From Pachysolen tannophilus NRRL Y-2460 (lineage: Eukaryota > Ascomycota > Pichiomycetes > Alaninales > Pachysolenaceae): DNA of 64,000 bases. The notes under the pieces were generated by a model. That model did no database searches and had not been told where the DNA came from. It was given only the letters and a program-made list of their open reading frames with translations. Where the stretch lies: NCBI GenBank assembly GCA_001661245.1, contig KV454012.1, forward strand, positions 1,673,964 to 1,737,963, written 5' to 3'. Within the stretch, counting starts at the first letter, position 1. Each line of letters begins with the position of its first letter. The position numbers were made by a program, and so were the translations under genes. Positions 10,269-19,418 of the stretch are shown here, one piece after another.

Positions 10269-12089
10269 ATGGGGATCAACTATTATGGGACTAAAGCTCA
10301 AGATGATGAGCTTAAAAATTACGATTTTAGTCCATATACAAAGAAAAGCAGAATAATTTATTCAAATAGATTCAAAGTTCAAGCTGTTCCTGGAAAAGCA
10401 CTCAAGTTTTATTATCTTGTGATGCTTCTTGCCATAACTCTGTTGTTTTATTTTTTGTTATTTGGTACAGTCTTAGTTGATGGTGGTATTTTTATGCAGC
10501 TTGAAACTAGTCAAATAAAAACATCACCAGAATTATTCGTTGAACTAAATGAAAAATATTTTAATCAAACATTTGAATTTGACAACAGTGATAAATATAA
10601 TCCTCATTTTATAGAGAAAAAGATAAAGACAACGGAAGAAGAGCAACGTTTTGATCCATTGTTATATCAACCTAAAATGATAATGTCCTATCGTACTCTT
10701 GCTGCATTGAACAATACAATGCTGCAAAGTAATGATATAAACACTACTTTGGAATTAAACCCCCAATTATTTCAAGCTAAACTTATTCTTCAAACAAACT
10801 TCTTGGAGCAAAAATGGTCACATGGTATAAACAATTATACTTTGACCTTATTGAGTAACAATGATAATAAAAAGATTCAAGAAAATAATTCTGATATTGA
10901 TTTAAGAACTCAATTTTTTCATCCGGCAAAAACACATAGTTCTACAATTCAAAGTTTCTTGGAAACTGAAGAAGCTCAAGAGGCAAACCTTACTTTGGAT
11001 TATTTTAGAAAAAATAGTTATTACAAAAATACTGAAACAGAGGATGGAACAATGGAAATGGTTAGATATTGTAATATTTCAACTCCTTATCATAATGTCA
11101 TCAAATCTGTATCTTGGCCAATAGATGTTACTACTAACTGGGATATTGGTGATACTCTTGATGATGAATTAGAAACCGACTTCTTTCAAAATTTGACTAA
11201 TGCAGTTGTATTCATGAACAATTCAAAAAGGTTCATAACCGAAAAGAAAACATTTGTGGATTATGAAACAGCAGTTGAAAAAGTATTAAAATATTCAATT
11301 GAAAAAATAATGAAAATTAACAGAACTTGTAATATTTTTTACTGCATTTACTTCCCATTAGCTTTAATGGTACCCATTTATTTAATGATTAATGATTACC
11401 TATTTTTAAAATTCAATAGTGAAGAGTATTTAAAAATAGTGAAGGTGATTTTGAAGATTCTGGTAGTCTATGAATTTTTAATAGGTATTACAGATATAGT
11501 GATATATGTTTTCCATATTACTTCTTTAACATGTGTTATATCACACATACCGGAATTCTTGGAATATTCGAAAGAATTAAAAAATTTATTTCCACAAATA
11601 TTTATTGGTTCGAAGTTTGGACTTGCTTCAAATCTTTTAGTTAACAAATCCCTGTCTCATTGTCTAATATTAGCCATTATTGGGTTTTCAATCGTGGAAG
11701 CAATTGCCACGATAAACCAAATCGATGATGAAAACCATTTAAATGCTGCATTGGTTCATAAGTTTGAAGAGTTTAAATTAGATCCAGTTGAATTGAAGCA
11801 CAAGCATGATGCTGAGAAATATAAGATAATTGAAAAAATATACATGGAATTTTGGTATCTTGATCATGGTCTTCTAAATGAGTTTGATAAAGACTTTGTG
11901 AACGAATGGTTGTTGGCTAAAAAAAATTTTTATTTCTACGGTAAATGCTTTATGAATTACATGGGAAAGAAAAAGGGCGAAGAGAAATTTATGTATGAAT
12001 TGTTTAAGGATATAAAAGAAGTTGGAAATGACTTGATAGAACATGTTTCTGATGACTGTGATTTTATTAAAAAAAAGTTGAACATTTAA
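10269..12089 (+). CDS. Unassigned multi-pass membrane protein with a large extracytosolic loop
   Basis: I do not recognise this 606-residue protein. One hydrophobic segment lies at about 47-72 (YYLVMLLAITLLFYFLLFGT). A hydrophilic stretch of about 280 residues follows with at least seven N-x-S/T sequons (NQT, NNT, NTT, NYT, NLT, NIS, NNS), which fits a lumenal or extracellular loop. A second cluster of hydrophobic segments lies between about 355 and 500 (IFYCIYFPLALMVPIYLMI, then VILKILVVYEFLIGI, then LILAIIGFSIVEAI). The C-terminal 110 residues are charged and helical. A conserved-looking N-terminus (MGINYYGTKAQDDELK) precedes the first membrane segment. Topology suggests a secretory-pathway or plasma-membrane protein; no enzyme motif is visible. 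Confidence 0.8.
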   Translation: MGINYYGTKAQDDELKNYDFSPYTKKSRIIYSNRFKVQAVPGKALKFYYLVMLLAITLLFYFLLFGTVLVDGGIFMQLETSQIKTSPELFVELNEKYFNQTFEFDNSDKYNPHFIEKKIKTTEEEQRFDPLLYQPKMIMSYRTLAALNNTMLQSNDINTTLELNPQLFQAKLILQTNFLEQKWSHGINNYTLTLLSNNDNKKIQENNSDIDLRTQFFHPAKTHSSTIQSFLETEEAQEANLTLDYFRKNSYYKNTETEDGTMEMVRYCNISTPYHNVIKSVSWPIDVTTNWDIGDTLDDELETDFFQNLTNAVVFMNNSKRFITEKKTFVDYETAVEKVLKYSIEKIMKINRTCNIFYCIYFPLALMVPIYLMINDYLFLKFNSEEYLKIVKVILKILVVYEFLIGITDIVIYVFHITSLTCVISHIPEFLEYSKELKNLFPQIFIGSKFGLASNLLVNKSLSHCLILAIIGFSIVEAIATINQIDDENHLNAALVHKFEEFKLDPVELKHKHDAEKYKIIEKIYMEFWYLDHGLLNEFDKDFVNEWLLAKKNFYFYGKCFMNYMGKKKGEEKFMYELFKDIKEVGNDLIEHVSDDCDFIKKKLNI

Positions 12090-12112
12090 AAAAAAAAAAA
12101 AAAAAAAAAAAA
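12088..12112. repeat. Poly(A) tract of 25 bases
   Basis: This homopolymer starts inside the stop codon of the preceding gene. Tracts of this length are unstable in replication and in sequencing, and the exact length is uncertain. Confidence 0.9.
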
Positions 12113-12220
12113 TAGAATCTTTTATTTTTTTAATTTATATTTTTTTTAAAAGTGTCAGGTTATAATATTAATAATATACGTATATGCATTTCATTAATTC
12201 AATTAAATTAAAATTATTTC

Positions 12221-14833
12221 TTAAATTTCCCAAAGTGCTCTTAGTCTTTTATTTTTCATCATTGGTTGAGATATAAAGACCCCAACGCATAAAACTAATA
12301 TAGTACCAATTAACTTTAATTTGTCGAATCCATTCCCCAATAAATCAAATTGTAAAGAAGGTTGAATCCTGGTGCAGTATATATCATAATCAACGGAGCA
12401 CACAATGGAAGTTGATTCTAGATTCGTAGGAGTAGAAACGAGTTCCTCAAAAGATTTATCGATGTTTTCAATAATCATCAAATTCCTCAAATTCGTTACA
12501 GCAGCTTGGTCATAGAAAGGAATTACTGGATTATAACTCATCATCATAAATTCTTGTTTTTCAGTAGCTGTTAAATCTCTATTCATATCAACTCTTCTAC
12601 TATTTAATAGAAATTTTGGAATAGATACAATTTGTCCGTTGTATAATAACAGTAGTATAGCTTTTGTCGTAACGCCAAATCTCGTTCTTGAGACAATCAA
12701 ACTCTTGATTTTCTCAGGAAAGATAAATGACTTTGTCGAGATCTCAGGAAGTATCGTTTCGTTAAAACTAGATAAAAGTCGACCTTCTTCTGAATATCTA
12801 ACATTTGGAGTTAACGATTCAAACATATCAATGACAACAATCTTTTGATCTGGTGTTGGAAGTAAACTGAAGTAACTGTAGATAATAAAGTTTTCATCAT
12901 AGATGACGTTGATATTAAATTCTTCTTTATGTATTTCTTCGTTTTCATGATTATTTGTGAAAAGAAATTCCCCAGTTAGAATATTAATCAAATTAATAGA
13001 TAATGACTTTTCTTTATGATTATAAATGGCTAAAGTTGCTAAATTTGGATATAAATATTTGTATAAAACTTTCCCATCTCCTAAAACTATTCCAACTGAA
13101 GCAATGTTTTCATTTTTATTATCTTGCCTAGCAGTCAAAGAAACAATTTCTTCAAATGTTGAATCTATCTCGTATGACCAAGTTTTAACTTGTTCTGTAC
13201 CTTTAATAATAGAGCCTTCTACAAGAGTATTATTGTTTTTCAACTCAATAATATACTCTGGTTCCAAAATTTGTTGAGTTTGATCAATTATTGTTAAATT
13301 CTGTTCATCTTTTAGCCTTAAATAAAATATATCATCTATTTTCATAATTTTTTCAATTTTTTTGTCAAAACGCTTTATTTCTGTAACTTTCCCATTTAAA
13401 GGATCAACTGTAGTAACTGTACTAGATGAAAACAAATAAATTAAATCATTGCTACTTTCAACTTTGGAATAAACATCATCTAATTGCACTTTCCACAAAA
13501 GTTGATCATTGTTCAGATTTCTTTCTGTCCTGAATGCAAAAAGTTTATTATTTGAAGTCAAGATAATCAATTTCTTATTAAAGCCAAAATAATTTAGCTT
13601 TGAATTATCATCAAATTTGTCAACTTTATTTTGTTTTGAAAATAATTTCAACAAATCACTTTTCAATCTATAAAAATATGCATTAATGAAAAATGAATTT
13701 TCTTCATGTTCAAGTTCTTTTGTAGCTACAGATAAATCTTCATGTTCAGAAATAATTGTATAATCAGTGATATTTGATAATGACTCATCTCTGGACCAAA
13801 CTAATTTATTATTTTCAAATAACTTAATTTCTTTATCAAAATATTCCAGTACAGTTAAAATCAAATCATTTTTCAATATAGTGGTCAATTTTTTCAAGTT
13901 TTTAAAATCAGGAATTGATCCATTTATTGTATTCAATTCCACACCTGTCTCAGCATCGTATACATTAATTGTATTCCAATTATATAATATTATATTTGAA
14001 TCGACAATATCATATTTCAAGTTATTACTAATATCAAGTTCAAAATTAATCAGAGATAATGATTTACAAATCAATGTCCCCACAGCTGAAGTTACAAAAT
14101 TTGATTCATCAATAAGCGCTTCTACTTTTGCATGTATTGGTGATTTTGAACCAAATTGATATAAATTCCTGTTATTTAACAATATTTTATTTCCAATTAT
14201 TTGCTTAATAGCTGTACTTTCAAATACCGATTTTTTGATTGATATTAATTCTAATTCTTGAGATAAAATTATTTCTTCATTACCACAAAATAAATGTAAT
14301 TCTTCATTATTTAAAATTGAAATTTTAATATCATTATTATTATCTTCAAATTTCAACTCCTTTTCTTTAAAAATTTTTAAATTCTTGTCTAACATTATTA
14401 CTCTATCATCTGAAATAACTAACAAGTTACCATTACCTAAATTGAATAAGTTTAAAATGATACCTGGTTGAACAATCTCTTTAACTAATAACCCATCAAT
14501 TCCAAATATTTTTAATTTAAATCCACCTTGTACACGATTTAATCCCAAAACAAGATAATTATCATTAAAATTAACTAAATTCAGTGCACCACTATTATTA
14601 ATCTCCCCTGATAAATCATACCTCCATAATATACCTCTCTTGTCTAAACCAACAAACAATTTTGAATCTGTAACGGCGGTTATTATTTCATTATTAACGA
14701 CAATAGGCCCATTGATAAAATTCCCCACTTGAGATTGTTGCCAATCAATTCTAAACAACTCATCATCATAAATCGCATTAATAGGAATTATAACAAGCAG
14801 CACTAACAACAATATCGACAACCAACACTTCAT
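12221..14833 (-). CDS. EMC1: Emc1, largest lumenal subunit of the ER membrane protein complex
   Basis: The protein is 870 residues. The N-terminal signal peptide (about 1-20, MKCWLSILLLVLLVIIPINA) leads into YDDELFRIDWQ, the conserved Emc1 entry (the family has an FxxDW motif here). A long beta-propeller-type region (PQQ-like repeats such as GLDKRGILWRYDLSG) follows. The C-terminal DUF1620 part includes NSRRVD, TATEKQEFMMMSYNP and VDYDIYCTRIQPSLQFDLL, then one membrane helix (about 838-858) and a short cytosolic tail. The EMC inserts tail-anchored and multi-pass proteins into the ER membrane. The order of these elements, down to the C-terminal helix, matches the family, and the length lies between yeast (760) and human (993) Emc1. 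Confidence 0.93.
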   Translation of the reverse strand: MKCWLSILLLVLLVIIPINAIYDDELFRIDWQQSQVGNFINGPIVVNNEIITAVTDSKLFVGLDKRGILWRYDLSGEINNSGALNLVNFNDNYLVLGLNRVQGGFKLKIFGIDGLLVKEIVQPGIILNLFNLGNGNLLVISDDRVIMLDKNLKIFKEKELKFEDNNNDIKISILNNEELHLFCGNEEIILSQELELISIKKSVFESTAIKQIIGNKILLNNRNLYQFGSKSPIHAKVEALIDESNFVTSAVGTLICKSLSLINFELDISNNLKYDIVDSNIILYNWNTINVYDAETGVELNTINGSIPDFKNLKKLTTILKNDLILTVLEYFDKEIKLFENNKLVWSRDESLSNITDYTIISEHEDLSVATKELEHEENSFFINAYFYRLKSDLLKLFSKQNKVDKFDDNSKLNYFGFNKKLIILTSNNKLFAFRTERNLNNDQLLWKVQLDDVYSKVESSNDLIYLFSSSTVTTVDPLNGKVTEIKRFDKKIEKIMKIDDIFYLRLKDEQNLTIIDQTQQILEPEYIIELKNNNTLVEGSIIKGTEQVKTWSYEIDSTFEEIVSLTARQDNKNENIASVGIVLGDGKVLYKYLYPNLATLAIYNHKEKSLSINLINILTGEFLFTNNHENEEIHKEEFNINVIYDENFIIYSYFSLLPTPDQKIVVIDMFESLTPNVRYSEEGRLLSSFNETILPEISTKSFIFPEKIKSLIVSRTRFGVTTKAILLLLYNGQIVSIPKFLLNSRRVDMNRDLTATEKQEFMMMSYNPVIPFYDQAAVTNLRNLMIIENIDKSFEELVSTPTNLESTSIVCSVDYDIYCTRIQPSLQFDLLGNGFDKLKLIGTILVLCVGVFISQPMMKNKRLRALWEI

Positions 14834-15072
14834 ACTGCCAAATTCCTTTCATTTGAATTAAATCAATATAATCTTTTAATTTTGAAGGTTAATTTTTAAA
14901 AATTGTCTTTTAATGTTCATTTTATAACTATTGATTCACTTTGACTACAGAAACACGACAATTAAACAACTACAATTTAAATGGTTTTAAGATGGATACT
15001 ATAGATTAATATAGATATATATAGATATATATATATAGATGACAAGATTATGCTTTTGGGGTTTGAGTTTGG

Positions 15073-15828
15073 TCATTCTTCCTGTGCCGTTGTTGATTCT
15101 ATTGCTTCTCTAACCATTTTCCATCTTGGTATGAATCTAAAGCTATAATCGACTTCATGCCATAGTTCTTCCCATGGATTGAAAAGATTATCCCATGCAA
15201 ATTGTAAATCTTCATCTGTATCTAGATCTGTTGACAGGAGTTGTAATTCTGGTTTATCTGCCAAAGTATCAATTTTATTATTTAATTGTATTTTTTGTAT
15301 TTCCAGTTTTAAAGAATTTTGAAATGCTACTGCTAATACAATCTCGGAAATTGTTAATTGCTTTGCAGTTTCCAGTTTTTCTATAAATTGATCCAATTTA
15401 TTGACAAATTGTTTTCTATCCATCGGCTTATAATCTTTTGGTCCAAACCACCAACTAACTTGTTCTCCTTTTGCTTCTGCTAAAATTCTTGCCTTACGAC
15501 ATTCTTCAGCATATGGATTATAATTATAATGTGATAATAATTCAAGTACAGAAAATCCAGTAAAATATATTGAACTAGCAAGTCCAAAATATTTTCTAAA
15601 TCTAACAGTCCAATACCTATTCTTGGTATTCCAATTTATTCTTGCAAATTTAAACATGAGTAATCCAAGACCAAATTGAACTCCTGATAGTATAAGAATT
15701 GCTGTCTTATTATCCGGAGCAGGTACAAGTGGACCCCAAAAACCTAAACCAACCGTTGGTCTAGCATAAAAAATTGGGGTCTTATCCTTATCATTACTCT
15801 CATTCCCCTTTGGTAAATAAACTCCCAT
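15073..15828 (-). CDS. MGR1: Mgr1, adaptor subunit of the mitochondrial i-AAA protease Yme1
   Basis: This 251-residue protein matches S. cerevisiae Mgr1 in three anchor regions: FYARPTVGLGFWGPLVPAPDN (Mgr1 FYIRPSLGLKLWGPLVPAPDN), WWFGPKDYKPM (WFGPLEYKPM) and the C-terminal NPWEELWHE. Two membrane segments (about 42-60 and 80-100) fit its place in the inner membrane. It is shorter than the 417-residue S. cerevisiae protein, mainly in the loops. The start is MGVYLPKGN at 15828, which lines up with MAVFTPPSGN in Mgr1; an in-frame TTG upstream is not used. Mgr1 recruits substrates to Yme1. Its promoter is shared with the divergent mitochondrial gene at 16020. Confidence 0.92.
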   Translation of the reverse strand: MGVYLPKGNESNDKDKTPIFYARPTVGLGFWGPLVPAPDNKTAILILSGVQFGLGLLMFKFARINWNTKNRYWTVRFRKYFGLASSIYFTGFSVLELLSHYNYNPYAEECRKARILAEAKGEQVSWWFGPKDYKPMDRKQFVNKLDQFIEKLETAKQLTISEIVLAVAFQNSLKLEIQKIQLNNKIDTLADKPELQLLSTDLDTDEDLQFAWDNLFNPWEELWHEVDYSFRFIPRWKMVREAIESTTAQEE

Positions 15829-16019
15829 CTTATCCTTAGCTACCAATGGACAAATAAACGAAAAATATCGATAATTCAGTGATTCTAATAAATAATGAAA
15901 AATTACAAAAATTACAAAAAATTACAAAAAATTATTAAAAGCAAAAAAATAAAAAAATAAGGAAAAAACAGTTTTTGGAAAGCTCAATTATATTTATATA
16001 ATTAATATGATGATATTGA
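15829..16019. promoter_or_regulatory. Short divergent promoter between MGR1 and a mitochondrial gene
   Basis: Only 191 bp separate the two ATGs. The stretch has tandem AAAAATTAC repeats (15899-15931) and poly(dA:dT), the kind of nucleosome-free promoter common between divergent yeast genes. Shared control is an inference from spacing only. Confidence 0.5.
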
Positions 16020-17153
16020 ATGACATTAATTAGAATCATAAATTCAAGACTTTGTTTAAGAATGTTTAGGTTTCGAATGTATCGAACAAGTTTTTTTGGA
16101 GCCAAAAGGGTTTTAAGTTATTCTTCAATACTGAAGAATAAGAATGGCGCATTTATTACGGATAGCATTAGTATATTAGAGCAACAAACAAATTCACTTT
16201 TAAAAGATAATAAAAATTTAGAACAAGTTGAATTATCTCTTGATGTATTAAAAGCTTGTAAGATATTACAGGATAAAATATTATCATTTGATAAGTTTGA
16301 TTCCAATGGAAAATTACAAGAATTACAAAAAATAAATTTAAAGATATTAAATAATTCTAAAATTGATAAAAAATTTTTATCACAATATTGGTTATTAAGA
16401 CCATATTTTGACGATTTAAAAAATTCAATTGAAATTTTTTATTTGCAAAATAAAAAACTGATAATTCCTAAAGAATTGGTTATGATACCGTTTAGAAATT
16501 TTTTAAAAAATGGTGACATTGATAATGCTATAAAATTACTTGATTTATCAGTTGCAAGTGATAGATATTTAAAATTTCAAAGAAATAAGACTACAAAATA
16601 TTTGATTCAATATGCATTATCATGTTTTGGATTTATTGGATTAATTGAAATTTTAACAAGAATTTTTTTCACCGATGTTCAAAACATGGCTAAAATTTAT
16701 GCAATGTTATTAGCATATATTGGTAATACATCTTTTTTAGCTACAATTGCATTTAGCGGTAAGAATTCCCAAACTGATCATTTGAGATTTGCCAATGGTA
16801 CTTTTCAAAGGTATTGGTCTGAACATGCTGATGAATTGAATATGATATCAAAGATTGTTGATGTGGATTTGAAAATAAATGATAAGCAAAATTCGGGATT
16901 TATTTCAAAAGAAATTTCAGATGAACTTGGCAAGAGAAATATCATCTATAAAGAACCAGAACAAGAGATCATGTTAAGACAATATTGGCTAAGTGGAGGT
17001 GATGGCTTCGAATGGGTCGAACCAGATCAAGACCCAGCAGAGTTATTATGGGACGAACATTTGAAAAACTTGAAACTGAAAAACTTGAGGCAAAGCTCAC
17101 AAGAAGATATGCTAGAAATCACTGATCAGATCATCTCCAATAAGAAGAAATGA
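16020..17153 (+). CDS. Unassigned predicted mitochondrial inner-membrane protein
   Basis: The protein is 377 residues. The first 40 are rich in Arg and Ser with almost no acidic residues (RIINSRLCLRMFRFRMYRTS), a typical mitochondrial targeting sequence. A helical middle part is followed by two hydrophobic segments at about 200-250 (YALSCFGFIGLIEILTRIFF and IYAMLLAYIGNTSFLATIAF). The C-terminal third has the conserved-looking stretch LRQYWLSGGDGFEWVEPDQD, which should make a good search query. I recall similar proteins in other Candida-type yeasts but cannot name a characterised one. It is divergent to MGR1 across 191 bp. Confidence 0.78.
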   Translation: MTLIRIINSRLCLRMFRFRMYRTSFFGAKRVLSYSSILKNKNGAFITDSISILEQQTNSLLKDNKNLEQVELSLDVLKACKILQDKILSFDKFDSNGKLQELQKINLKILNNSKIDKKFLSQYWLLRPYFDDLKNSIEIFYLQNKKLIIPKELVMIPFRNFLKNGDIDNAIKLLDLSVASDRYLKFQRNKTTKYLIQYALSCFGFIGLIEILTRIFFTDVQNMAKIYAMLLAYIGNTSFLATIAFSGKNSQTDHLRFANGTFQRYWSEHADELNMISKIVDVDLKINDKQNSGFISKEISDELGKRNIIYKEPEQEIMLRQYWLSGGDGFEWVEPDQDPAELLWDEHLKNLKLKNLRQSSQEDMLEITDQIISNKKK

Positions 17154-17719
17154 ATACTTGAAGTTGTCAATTGGCTCCAAAAAAGTACTTTTTTTTTTTT
17201 TTTATAATTCCAACTCCATTTGATTCCTGATTACTGATTCCTCCTACACTATTATTTATTTATTTACTCTACTAATTTATTTATTTATTTATTTAATATT
17301 TATTCACCATTTCACTCTTAATTGCCCAAATTGACCAATTGTCTATTCATTTCTAGTATACTGAAACATCTTATCAGAAACGAGTCGCTAAGTATTAAAT
17401 AAAGTCTTTAAAGCTAAAAAGCTTTTAAGCCGCAATGAAAAATACCGTTTTTTTTTTTGTGTTAATATGCGAGATTGTATGCATGATCTGTATTTGTACC
17501 ATTTTTTTTTTATTTTATATCACACTTGGGTAACCAAGACTATACTAATTGATGTTCCACACAAAGCAAGGCTCTCCAGAAGCCATTTAGTTGTTGATTG
17601 GGTCTTAATTTTTCTTTATTTTTTTTTTATTTTTTTTTTTCTTATTTTTTAGTTTGTTTTCACCTTTTTTTTTGAAGATTAAGTTTAGTGAGGATAGTTG
17701 AGGAGAAACCCATTCAGCA
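17154..17719. other. Intergenic region upstream of the ECM33-family gene
   Basis: No gene seen. It contains TTTA repeats near 17257-17300 and long T-rich pyrimidine tracts just before the ECM33-family ATG, the kind of promoter found at strongly expressed yeast genes. Confidence 0.6.
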
Positions 17720-19114
17720 ATGAGATTGAACAGTTTTAAATTTGTAGTATTGTTGACCTGGGTTGCAAATGTTTTGAAATTTGCAACTTGTCTTCTGGCA
17801 TTAGATTCTGATGCTAAGGCCTTGATTGAGGAGATTTCTTCAAGAGGTAGAGGTGACAAGCCAGATTCTATAAAGCATACTGATGGTAAACAACAGCAAC
17901 AACTGTTGAAACCAGATACCGATTCTTATTTTGTTCAAGAAGAGATTCCTGAACATTGTTCGAAAGACCATTATTATATTAATAGTTCTGCTGATTTGAG
18001 TGAAATTGCAGATTGTGAAACTATTTCTGGTACGATTTCGATCACTGATTATGAAGGTTCATTTCTTAACTTGGGTGATATTAAACATATTCGTGGAAGT
18101 TTAATTATTAAAAATGCACATAATTTGGTTAGAATCGAAGGTATTGCAGTTCAAAACATTGCATCAGCTATGTGGCTTCAAGAGTTGACATCGTTAACTT
18201 CATTATATTTCCCATCATTAGTTACAGTTAATGAGATTTATTGGAAAGTTCTTCCTATTTTGACAACAGTTAGTTTTGATACAGGTATTCAAAATGTTAA
18301 TCGTATTACTGTTTCTGATACATCTTTAACTGGATTTTCTGGATTTGATGTTGAAAAATTGGAAAAATTGGATGTTAATAATAATAGATTCTTGGAAAGT
18401 GTTGATTCACAAGTTAAAAAAGTTTCTGAAGAATTAAGTATTGCAGCAAATGCCAAAAATGTAGTTGTTAAATTCCCACAATTAACTTGGGCAAATAACA
18501 TTACAGTTCGTGATGTTTCTTCATTGGATATTGGATCTTTAGAAGAAGTTGAAGCATCTATTGGTTTTATTGATAATCTTTTTTCTTCATTAAAAGCACC
18601 AAAATTGAAAAATGTTGGTGGTACTTTAATGATTAGTGAAAATGAAATCTTATCTGATGTTCAATTTCCAAATTTAACTCAAATCGGTGGTGGTTTGATG
18701 ATTGTTAATAATACTGAAATTGATAAAATCAATTTTTTCCCAAATTTACAAGCTATTGGAGGAGCTATAAAGTTTTCAGGAGATTTTAAAGATTTTTCAT
18801 TCTCTAAATTGAGATTGGTCAAAGGTTCTGCTTCGATTAAGACTACTTCGGATAATTTCGATTGTTCAAGGTGGATGAGAACCGATGCAACAGCTTTTGT
18901 AAGAGGCGGTAAAATCGAATGTGCCGCTGCCGCAAGAACTTCAGAAACAATACATGTTGATAAAGATGGTATTGTTACAGGAAGTATCAGCGGTAAAGAA
19001 TCTGGCATCGGCTCTTCAAGTAGTGATGCTTCCGAAAGTATTTGTCGTCCGGCAACTTTTATCTTGCTCTCTGTGCTAACTTTGAACTTTTTCTATCTAT
19101 TAGCTGAGTGGTAA
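17720..19114 (+). CDS. Ecm33/Sps2-family GPI-anchored cell-wall protein
   Basis: The protein is 464 residues. An N-terminal hydrophobic signal (about 1-27) and a C-terminal hydrophobic tail (FILLSVLTLNFFYLLAEW), preceded by a Ser/Gly-rich stretch, fit GPI anchoring. Between them lie receptor-L-domain/leucine-rich-like repeats: DCETISGTISITDY, IRGSLIIKNAHNL, LQELTSLTSLYFPSL, IGGGLMIVNNTEID and a C-terminal NFDCSRW. Ecm33 and Pst1 are needed for cell-wall integrity and, in Candida, for morphology; Sps2 and Sps22 act in spore walls. I cannot separate the subfamilies from one sequence. Compared with Ecm33 (about 423 residues) this one has an extra charged stretch of about 50 residues after the signal peptide (KALIEEISSRGRGDKPD). 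N-glycosylation sequons are present (NSS, NLT, NIT). Confidence 0.85.
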   Translation: MRLNSFKFVVLLTWVANVLKFATCLLALDSDAKALIEEISSRGRGDKPDSIKHTDGKQQQQLLKPDTDSYFVQEEIPEHCSKDHYYINSSADLSEIADCETISGTISITDYEGSFLNLGDIKHIRGSLIIKNAHNLVRIEGIAVQNIASAMWLQELTSLTSLYFPSLVTVNEIYWKVLPILTTVSFDTGIQNVNRITVSDTSLTGFSGFDVEKLEKLDVNNNRFLESVDSQVKKVSEELSIAANAKNVVVKFPQLTWANNITVRDVSSLDIGSLEEVEASIGFIDNLFSSLKAPKLKNVGGTLMISENEILSDVQFPNLTQIGGGLMIVNNTEIDKINFFPNLQAIGGAIKFSGDFKDFSFSKLRLVKGSASIKTTSDNFDCSRWMRTDATAFVRGGKIECAAAARTSETIHVDKDGIVTGSISGKESGIGSSSSDASESICRPATFILLSVLTLNFFYLLAEW

Positions 19115-19418
19115 TTTATTTCTCTTCTTTTCATTTTCCATAGTTATATCTTCTATATATACTATATATGACAAGTAAATCAATTATATATATACTCATG
19201 GCTTAAACTTGATTCGATATTTTTGATAAAATTATTTTCTGTTTCCATTTTTTCATATAGTTAATCACCGAGACCGTTGATTTTCGGCGTAGATAAATTA
19301 TTTCTGTTATCAACATGTTTTCCTAATCAAAATACATTTGAAAAATAATCATATATAAAATAGAGAATTATTGGTTGGCCGAAGAAGTAAGTTTTATTTC
19401 TTTTCTTTTTCTTTCATT
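19115..19418. other. Intergenic spacer upstream of the Zn2Cys6 gene
   Basis: No gene seen. A GTAAGT sits at 19388 and TACTAAT followed by TTAG lies just inside the coding region. I read these as chance, because no upstream coding exon fits. Confidence 0.5.
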
